Shown here piece after piece: positions 56,762-64,000 of a DNA stretch of 64,000 nucleotides. Source of the DNA: Echria macrotheca (Eukaryota > Ascomycota > Sordariomycetes > Sordariales > Schizotheciaceae); the NCBI GenBank assembly GCA_030411725.1, contig MU839832.1:1550001-1614000 (forward strand), in the 5' to 3' direction. The stretch's first letter is position 1, and each line of letters starts with the position of its first letter. The notes under the pieces were generated by a model. It was not told the DNA's origin. It searched no databases and saw only the letters and a list, made by a program, of their open reading frames with translations. The position numbers and the translations under genes were made by a program.

Positions 56762-57277
56762 TGTTGTGCCTCTTGATTCCCGACAGAGGGATAAAACGCA
56801 GCAGAGTTTTGGCCCTGGCGTTGTTGAATACACGTAAAAATGACCTCGCACTGGTTGCCTATTCTCCAACTAGCCCGGTCTTGGCGTGGAAGGTTGTCGC
56901 TGCAGAGGTTTTGTCAAGGGGGGAGCAGAACCCTCTTTCACCCCTGAATAGGGAGGGACTATTCATTTTCGATTGTTTTTAATTAGTATACAACTTTTTT
57001 GTGCAAAACGATGTAGATGTTTTCGAAATTCGACTTCATGCACAGGTTCGGTGAGCCCAGAACGATTGAGGACATGCTTCGGCTGCATCTGTCCCCGGAC
57101 TGGGCTTGGTTCAGCCCCCGCCACGTCATGGGTGCTAGGCTGCCTCACGACGGTGAACACCGGGCAGGCAGCAGACGGGACAATTGTTGCGACTCATTAA
57201 ATCCGGAAGACCTCTGCTCAATCTCCAAATCGACATTTCTTCATCTTCTCATCAACACGCTTTCTGACAGCAACAAA
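56762..57277. promoter_or_regulatory. Shared divergent promoter region
   Basis: 516 bp between the large oxygenase and the F-box gene. The frame of the F-box gene is open back to 57017, but the ATG at 57278 has the better context (CAACAAAATGAAG). Confidence 0.45.
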
Positions 57278-58279
57278 ATGAAGAGCAAGGACCTCGACAA
57301 TTCCCGGTCCCAACAAGGGCGACTCGCCCTGCCGGACAACTTCACCGCTCTACTACTACCTATTCGCCAAAGACTTCGACACTGGTTTGCAGGTCATCCC
57401 GACACGAGTCCCGAGAATGCCGTTCTCTCCGAACCCAAAGGCCCACATGCGCCGCCGACACCACCGCCGCCACCCTTGGCAACTGGCAATGACCGGACTC
57501 GGGAACCGGACGTCGATGCTCCAACAGCACTCTTACTCCCCGGCATGGCCGACCTGAGGATTCGAGAAAATCCCGATAACGAAGCCCCGTTGCCGGCCGC
57601 GCTGCTCCCAGAAAACACCAGCCCAGATCGCGGGCAGTGGGTTTCCTTCGTCAGCAAGCCGTCGCCAGACAAGCCGGACCTGTTCCTCAAGCTACCAGTC
57701 GAGATTCAGTCAGTCATATTTGAACAACCCGAATTAAAACTCAACGATCTCGTTGCCTTGCGTAGTACTTGCCGGACGCTCCGTCGCAACTTGCCACTGG
57801 GAATTATGGAAAAGAAGCTCACGGCACAAAACTTCGCCGGTTGGGAGGTGGTGTTTGAGATGAATGGTCACCGCTACCCAGGTACCACGTACGGAAATCG
57901 GCAGCTGTGTGGGAAGTGCGTGAGGCCCAAGATTCGGGGGCATCTGATCTACGGATCGGCCACGCAAGCATATCTGGAGGCGCGGCGTCGTGCTTGGCAG
58001 GGAAACCAGGGTCTCGCTTTAGACGGGCACGAGGAGTGGCCAGCAGACCGCGCCATGTGTTTCCCCTGTCTCTACATCACCTTGACTGCCGGCATGGAGA
58101 TCGCATCGGATGTCGAAATCCACAAGGCTGCGGCTATATCACCACTGGAACGGTTTCCGATGCTGGATGGGACGACCAGGAAGATGTGCGATCGGTGTTC
58201 CAGAGACATCCATGAGAACGCGGTGCCGTGCCCGCATTGCACCGACTTTTCTGAGTGGTGTAAGTCAAGGCGGACCTAA
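57278..58279 (+). CDS. F-box-like protein with Cys-pair C-terminus
   Basis: 333 aa from the ATG at 57278; in-frame ATGs upstream to 57017 would add 87 aa. The N-terminal third is Pro-rich (PPTPPPPPLATG) and disordered. An F-box-like segment follows (LFLKLPVEIQSVIFEQPELK, then VALRSTCRTLRRNL). The C-terminus carries paired Cys motifs (CGKC, CFPC, CDRC, CPHC), as for zinc binding. F-box proteins recruit targets to SCF ubiquitin ligases; fungi have many lineage-specific ones. The target is unknown. No intron is needed. Confidence 0.75.
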   Translation: MKSKDLDNSRSQQGRLALPDNFTALLLPIRQRLRHWFAGHPDTSPENAVLSEPKGPHAPPTPPPPPLATGNDRTREPDVDAPTALLLPGMADLRIRENPDNEAPLPAALLPENTSPDRGQWVSFVSKPSPDKPDLFLKLPVEIQSVIFEQPELKLNDLVALRSTCRTLRRNLPLGIMEKKLTAQNFAGWEVVFEMNGHRYPGTTYGNRQLCGKCVRPKIRGHLIYGSATQAYLEARRRAWQGNQGLALDGHEEWPADRAMCFPCLYITLTAGMEIASDVEIHKAAAISPLERFPMLDGTTRKMCDRCSRDIHENAVPCPHCTDFSEWCKSRRT

Positions 58280-58456
58280 CAAGAGAACGAGATTTTATTT
58301 AGCGGGTGGAAGGGTTATATCATGACCAAAAGTAAATTAGATGTCTTCTTTCCATTACCTCTAGAACTATCATTCGCCTCGGGCAGCAAAGAATGCCAGA
58401 CAAACCATCAAAGCCAATTTCTAGAAACATCGACCGACTTCACGCTGAGCCGTCCG

Positions 58457-59161
58457 TTACTTGCAAGTGTAGCAAGCGATGATGGTCCCCAAAATCGTAA
58501 AGAATCCCACAGGAACTCCAATCCCAATGGCGATTTTGTCGCCCGTGCTCAAACCCGTGCTCGCTGGGGCCGTGGGCGTCTCCGTTCCCGTCGGGGTCGT
58601 TCCCGAGCCCGTCGTCGTTCCACCCCCAGATGACCCCGACGCTGCTGGGTCGCTTCCAGATGAAGATGTAGGAGTCGTTCCGCTTCCCACGTCTTTCCCG
58701 TGCACGCAGTCTCCGTCTTTGCACCCGAGACCGTTGTAGGAGACACAGCCGCTCTTACATACCGTCACGGATGTGGTCGTCTGTGAGCATGTTCCTCCCG
58801 AGCACGGCAGGTTGTTGTCGCACACGCTGTCATCATCGCAGCAGTCGTGTCCCGAGGTCAAATCGTAGCATAGCACCCCCGAAGAGCTGATTGTGGACCA
58901 GCCCACGCCGTTACAGCTCTTCCACGTACTGCCGCTGAGGTGGAGGCAGCATTCGTTGTTGTCGCCGAAGTAGTCAATGTTGTTGCAGTGCGTCTGCCAG
59001 GCCTGTGTTGTCCAGTTGGGTGCAGCAGCGCGTGTCAGAACTTGGCGTCCTGCGAGTATCTCGCCTGCTGGACGCTGGGGAATCGGCTCAGCCGTCGTTG
59101 GGATCGAGACCAGACCCAGGACCAAAGCAAGACACACCGATCCACCCGACAGGAGACGCAT
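58457..59161 (-). CDS. Cys-rich single-TM cell-surface protein
   Basis: An intronless ORF of 234 aa. The signal peptide is GSVCLALVLGLVSIPTTA. The ectodomain has about 18 Cys residues (NNECCLHLSGSTWKSCNG, GHDCCDDDSVC, CSGGTCSQ, CKSGC, LGCKDGDC). It is followed by a Ser/Gly/Thr/Pro stalk, a TM helix (IAIGIGVPVGFFTILGTIIA) and a very short Cys-Lys tail. Topology is type I with the Cys domain outside. The design resembles fungal surface sensors or adhesins, but no named family is assigned. It converges with the F-box gene 177 bp away. Confidence 0.85.
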   Translation of the reverse strand: MRLLSGGSVCLALVLGLVSIPTTAEPIPQRPAGEILAGRQVLTRAAAPNWTTQAWQTHCNNIDYFGDNNECCLHLSGSTWKSCNGVGWSTISSSGVLCYDLTSGHDCCDDDSVCDNNLPCSGGTCSQTTTSVTVCKSGCVSYNGLGCKDGDCVHGKDVGSGTTPTSSSGSDPAASGSSGGGTTTGSGTTPTGTETPTAPASTGLSTGDKIAIGIGVPVGFFTILGTIIACYTCK

Positions 59162-60490
59162 TGGGGTAGCCGATCGTGAAAGGTAAAGCGTATGGTGAAC
59201 AGGTTCCGCTCTGGTTCGAAATGTTGAAGTTAAAATAGCGGATGATCGAAGCGGGATCGACCGGGTGGTTCACGATGGAAATGGCGCAAAACTTATCGCA
59301 AGGACGGGGCTCCTCTATAACAAGAGTCGGTCCTGGCGCTCCTTGCACGATCGAGTAGCTCAGTCACCCCACAATCGGATGAGGTCGTAGAAGCCGACAG
59401 CGTGCCTCGCCGCTTCTTTTAACCTTATCGGTGTTTTGTAGTGCTCAGTTGGCTATTCAGCTCCAATACATTCGAGCCAATTACGCCTCAGCTGTACGTG
59501 TCTCCTGATTCTCGTCCACCGCGAAGAGGATTGGGCAGCGCCAATCTCCTTATCAAAGTTGCCAAGCCTACGGGGGGCTGAGGGTTCCTGAAAGTACGTA
59601 GTAACAATCAGGGGTTAACATGCGCATTCGTGAAGCGGCGTGGTGGAGGTCGTAGATTGACGTTTAAAGCCTCTATATCTGAAGCCTAGTCGTCGATGTC
59701 TTCGTCGACTGCCGAAATATTGCTTTGCCGTGATTAATGATATGAATTTATTACCGTTTGGCTTATGACAAAGGTTACTACAAAACTGCCTAATTGAATA
59801 AGACAAAAGATTGCGGACCCGGGCTCTTTAACTCTATCGATTATCTCAAAATCCTTATCGACGGTAAGGCAGCTTGGCTTTCCATGACCACGACGGCTGC
59901 TGTGCCTCGCTGGCCCTGGCAGACACGCCCGCTTGTGCCCAGTCGATCCTTCCATCGGCCAACATCCACTACCGAGGTCCGCAGAGCGCCGTGTCGACCA
60001 AGGCTGGGGGCTGTACGTAGTCCAAATACGGTAGGGTACTGGCCCTTCCCAGGATCCGTACTTGGCAGCCAAATCCTTGGTAAACATCGATCCTCATCGC
60101 CAAGACGGATGCCAACGTCACCAGAGGGCTCTGATAAAAGCGGACCGCGTTACAGGCTGGGGAAGTTCAATTCCGGTCCTTGGGTCTTTAGGTCTAGTGT
60201 CAAACCCCGGGCTACGTCAACGCGGCTTTCTCCTCTCATTTTCCAACTGTGGCGGAGTATGCGGAAGGCTCGTCAGAGTGGTAGCTTGCGGCTGGGCAAG
60301 TGCGTATAAGTGCGGTCCCACCAAGTCCGTCGGACACGAATACGCTGACGCGGATTTTAGCACAGTACAAAGAGAGGAGAAGAAGCACATATTGGATGGG
60401 AGGTACATGTAGAAACTGAGAACTGGTCTGATTATTGCGTCTTTCATCACTTCACTCGTTGGCAGCACTCGTTTTTGTTTGGATATCAAA
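59162..60490. other. Divergent intergenic region
   Basis: 1.3 kb with the promoters of the Cys-rich protein and the beta-lactamase-like gene. It is AT-richer near 59640-59790. No gene supported. Confidence 0.5.
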
Positions 60491-62404
60491 ATGTCCTTTT
60501 CTCCTCGAATCACATCTCTGCTGGCCGTTGGATCATTTCTGACCTTCTTCCTCGCTTGTCAAGCGGCAGACCAGCCAGTGTATCAGCCGTGCCCTCTCAT
60601 ACGAGCATACTACCCGGCGCCCACGATCGACAAGTCTTCGGACCTGATCAAGTCATTCTCGCAGAACTTCTCGGCCGTCTTCGACAACCTCATCAAGACC
60701 GGCAACCACGAGATTTACGGCGAGATCACGCCTAACACGACCTCCTTCTCTGTCGTCCTCTTCTCCACGGCAGATGACGGCCATGACGATCCCATCTTTT
60801 TCGACTACCACCACACCGCGCCGGCGGCCAAGGCCAAGAAGAATGTCGGGCTCGACACCGTGTTTCCCATCGGATCGTTGACGCAGCTGTTTACCGTGTA
60901 CGCGTGGCTCGCCAAGTTTGGCGACAAGGAGTGGGATACGCCCATCACCAAGTTCATCCCAGAGTTGCTCAATGCCAAAGGGCCAACCTCGAAAGATGAT
61001 GTCAAGAATGAGTTTACTGTTCCCTGGTCTGACGTGACGATTGGCGCGCTGGCCTCGCATATGGCTGGGGTTGCACGCGACTGTAAGTGAATCCACTCAT
61101 CCTACCATTGCACTGTGTTGAAAATAACATTGGACTGACATGCGTTGCAAATCAGCAAATGCCTGCCAACTCGGAAAGGCGTGCGACAAGAAACGTAAGC
61201 TACCTAAATATCCCCCTTCTCTATCTCGAGTACAGACTATAAGAGATGCCGGGGGTTAACTTGAGCTCTTTCTAGACTTCGTGGACACCTTCGCCCAGGT
61301 CCCACCCGTGTCTCTACCCGACATGACACCGATCTTCTCGAACGCCGGTTTCCAGCTTCTCGCCCTGGCTGTGGAAACCCCCAACGGACCCGGGCCTAAG
61401 GGAGCGACGAGCTACGATGAAGTCCTGCGCAAGACCATCCTCGGCCCGCTGAACATGACACACACCCGTCTTGCAGGTGACAAGGGCGTAGACAGCAGCA
61501 CCATTTTCGGCGGCGGTCTGAATACGTCCGCCCCAGGTGAACAGGGGTATGTTCTCCTAAGTCTCCACCCCTTTTCTTCTCATACTAACCCAACCCATCA
61601 AGCTCCCTGTCCATCCTCTCCACCACCTCCGACCTCGCCCGCCTAGGCCACTCCATCCTCTCCTCGTCCCTACTCCCCCCCGCCACGACCCGGCGCTGGT
61701 TCACCCCCGCCGCCTCGACATCAAACCTCCGCAACAGCGTCGGCCGGCCCTGGGAGATCTACCACGCCAGCTTTTCTTCTGCGTCACCGTCCCCGATCGC
61801 CGACATCTTCCTAAAGTCCGGCGAGGTAGCAAGCTACAGCAGCTACCTAGGCCTCAGCCCCGACCTATCCGTCGGCTTTGCCATCCTCGCGCACGACTCT
61901 TCTCTTGGAAACAAACCAGCAGACCTGAATGTGTACGCCGACGTAGTCGCCGAAACGCTAGCCGATATCTTTGGCCTCGCGGCGCGCGGCGCCATGGCGC
62001 GGTTCGGCGGATCCTTTTCTGGGGTAGCGAACAACATGAACACAAGCGTCGAATTCGAGATATCCGCCGACGGTCCGGGTCTAGTCGTTTCCAACATGGT
62101 TATTGACGGGAAAGATGTGCGCGCCGAGATGGCGAACCAGGCGGGCATAGAGACAAAAAATCTGGATTTCAGGGTGTATCCGGCGATAGAAGCGGCAGGG
62201 AAATACCAGTTCGTCGCTGTCTACCAGGATAAGAACGCACCTGTGGATGCTGGCACGCCGACTTGTATTACCTGGATGACGGTCGGTCAGCTGGGCGGCG
62301 GCGCGGTGGATCGGGTTGTGTTTGAGCTGGACAAGGACGGCGTGGCGACGGGGGTGAGTATTCCTTCTAGGGGGATCACCATGACTATGGATAAGAAAGC
62401 TTGA
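60491..62404 (+). CDS. Beta-lactamase/transpeptidase-fold secreted protein, catalytic residues altered
   Basis: Exons 60491-61082, 61156-61194, 61276-61546 and 61603-62404 (1704 nt, 567 aa); an ATG at 60479 is an alternative start. The signal peptide is TSLLAVGSFLTFFLACQA. The family layout is clear: FPIGSLTQLFTVYAWLAKFG, WDTPITKFIPEL, VTIGALASHMAGVARD, MTPIFSNAGFQLLALAVE and ILGPLNMTHTRL. At the active site the SxxK motif reads S129-L-T-Q132, so the general-base Lys is Gln. The YxN motif reads F231-S-N, so Tyr is Phe. Such proteins are serine hydrolases in fungi (including some polyketide-pathway thioesterases). The substitutions suggest a non-catalytic or altered enzyme. The C-terminal domain of about 150 aa is beta-rich. 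Confidence 0.88.
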
Positions 62405-62841
62405 GTGGGGGGTTATCTTGTTTGTGGTATAGACCCAAGATTTGGGCGCTGTCGGGTTCGTGTAAGGTCCGGTCTCCGATGACTGGGTCATCATTTCAGG
62501 GCAAAAGCTGGAACAAACGACATGTCTTAACCCACAGAGACCCTTCTTAGCACAGAGGCCGCACTGAGTCGTCCTCAGGGTTTCTGCCGCTCCGGTCTAC
62601 CATCGAGCATCTAGACGGGTTTTCTGTTCCTGTACTTCAAATAGATACATACTATGGTTGCATCATCCGTGCCCGTCAAATTGAGTCCCGTCAAACTCTC
62701 ACTGAATCCATACACTTTTGCCGGAAAGAGCACTAAAGAGGGACGAATAGGGATTCCTGTGTCCATTCACCTGTAGATCCCTATCCCGACGAAATCCCAA
62801 GATGGCCGAGAACGCGCTGTCGAGTGCGTAGCCGGCGCATA
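62405..62841. other. Intergenic, convergent 3' flanks
   Basis: 437 bp; no feature recognised. Confidence 0.5.
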
Positions 62842-63672
62842 TTACATGGTGTCCCAGATGTAAGCAAGAATTTCTTTCGCAATTAATCTCGATGTCGAGA
62901 TAAATTTCGGCTCCCCGTTGGCCGGAGGGTCGGATAGCTCGGCGAGGGGGGAGAAGGTCAGCTTGCATTTTGGAAGATCCAAGCGTTTCACGACCCGGTC
63001 TCGATGGATTTCCCCAAGCCTAGTACGCGACACTGACAGGACGAGCTTGCCGTCATGATTCACGGTAAGATGCCGATCAAAGCCAAGCAAATCCACGCTG
63101 GGAGAGGGTATGCTACTCCAGTATCCTACTTTCTAATTATTTGTGAGCGACTGTCCCCCATGTTTTGAAAACGTTGGCGGATTGGCATCTACCTCGAGGT
63201 CATTCACGCAGTCCACGATCCAATCGAAACCACCACACCGACACTCTCCTGCATCCTGGTCCAGGTAAAGACGCCCGTCTCCAATGAACGAAATCGACTT
63301 CAGGTAAGATAGCCGTCTGGGGTGGTTTAACACATAGGCCTGAAACTTCCTAGCACCATCCCTCAGATTTATGTGGCGAAATAGTAGCGACTCGATGACG
63401 TTTTGGAAATTCCGGGACACCGCTGAAAACTGGGAGATTCGGCAAGGATATACATGATAAAGAGTATGGCCCAGCCCACTCCAGCCAATCCTAGTTCTCT
63501 GAGGAGGGCAGCACTTGTCAAGGATTTCATCGACAACCATGTCACGCAGCTCCTGCGGGAGTTTTCTCATGGATTTCGAATCACTCACGAGTGCCCAGAG
63601 CAGTCCAGACCTCAATTCCTTTTTCAAACAGAAGTCGTTGTCCTGCGTCGTTGTTGCGGACGACGATGCCAT
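62842..63672 (-). CDS. F-box-like protein
   Basis: Exons: 63672-63193 and 63132-62842 (771 nt, 256 aa), with a 60-nt intron (GTAGAT donor, CTCAC branch, TTAG acceptor). Without the intron the frame would meet a TAG at 63133-63135. The N-terminal half has MRKLPQELRDMVVDEILDKC, an F-box-like helix pattern, then ISQFSAVSRNFQNVIESLLF and HPRRLSYLKSISFIGDG, as in fungal F-box proteins with a degenerate repeat region. CRCGGFDW is a possible metal or structural Cys pair. The C-terminus ends AKEILAYIWDTM. The target is unknown. Confidence 0.65.
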
Positions 63673-64000
63673 TTCGTGACCTAGGGCGTGGAAACAGTGA
63701 GCAATACGTACGCGTCCAGGTCTTGCACACTCCTCCAGGTCCTACACGCTCATCCACAACACCTTATACTTCCCATCCCATGGCACACAGGCAGGCAAAG
63801 CATGACAACTTGGTCGTCTACAAGGATTGATGGCTCATTGTTCTCAACCAAACACATTTGACAAACCTCACCGGATTGGTAGCAAACATCAGTTCACTCC
63901 ATGCTCCATTACACAGTTTGCCCGTTGGCCTCATGCATAACGACTCTGGTCACTTGATGAGTCTCCGCTGTACAAACATGACAGACTCTACTACTCCAAG
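63673..64000. other. Intergenic, right edge
   Basis: 5' flank of the F-box-like gene. A gene on the plus strand could start beyond the window; none is supported inside it. Confidence 0.5.

Noticed and set aside
63133..63135. In-frame TAG splitting the F-box-like gene
   Set aside because: A 60-nt intron with proper donor, branch and acceptor removes it and keeps frame, so I do not call it a pseudogene.

Overview
This is nuclear DNA of a filamentous ascomycete (Pezizomycotina, most likely a Sordariomycete). The evidence is many short introns of about 45-60 nt with GTRNGT donors and CTNAC branch points, GC-rich coding sequence beside a block that looks degraded by RIP (repeat-induced point mutation), and typical gene families: HET and NACHT-type incompatibility proteins, LaeA/UMTA-like methyltransferases, fungal rhodopsin-domain membrane proteins and DUF6594, DUF1993 and DUF8021-type proteins. 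No prokaryotic operon, CRISPR array or intact transposase was seen. All names come from motifs read in the translated exons; nothing was searched against a database.

Layout: 1-2.64 kb is gene-free, AT-rich DNA with a diverged repeat pair and small GC-rich hairpins. At 2.99-7.67 kb a NACHT/STAND gene and a HET-domain gene diverge from a 386-bp spacer; the first has a frameshift immediately before its P-loop and the second an in-frame TAA. At 8.3-11.0 kb lie a small PPxY membrane protein and a Cys-containing hypothetical protein. At 11.9-17.5 kb are two same-strand LaeA-like methyltransferases, both predicted at 354 aa. At 17.5-18.0 kb there are two intron-bearing tRNA-like Pol III units plus a decayed third. 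At 18.4-24.4 kb are a four-TM protein, a broken CorA-like gene and a rhodopsin-domain protein. At 26.4-34.1 kb are a secreted type-B carboxylesterase, a DUF1993 protein, a 2OG-Fe(II) oxygenase, tRNA-Asp(GTC) and a second rhodopsin-domain protein. At 35.4-49.5 kb are a Ser/Thr-rich wall protein, an intact HET gene, a zinc-finger-like protein with two retropepsin-like domains, a DUF6594 protein, a tandem DUF8021 protein and a secreted hypothetical protein. At 50.3-63.7 kb are a divergent Sar1-like GTPase, an M14 carboxypeptidase, a large 2OG oxygenase, an F-box/Cys protein, a Cys-rich single-TM surface protein, a beta-lactamase-fold protein with altered catalytic residues and an F-box-like gene.

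The window is not one pathway. Its themes are self/non-self recognition (NACHT, two HET genes), cell surface and secretion (esterase, carboxypeptidase, several signal-peptide proteins) and gene decay. The two premature stops are consistent with C-to-T change at CAA or CAG codons, which would fit RIP, although other mutations are possible. The most unusual gene is the double-retropepsin protein at 42.1-43.8 kb. Exon coordinates were placed by hand from splice signals and frame; for nearly every multi-exon gene the exon lengths sum to a multiple of three.
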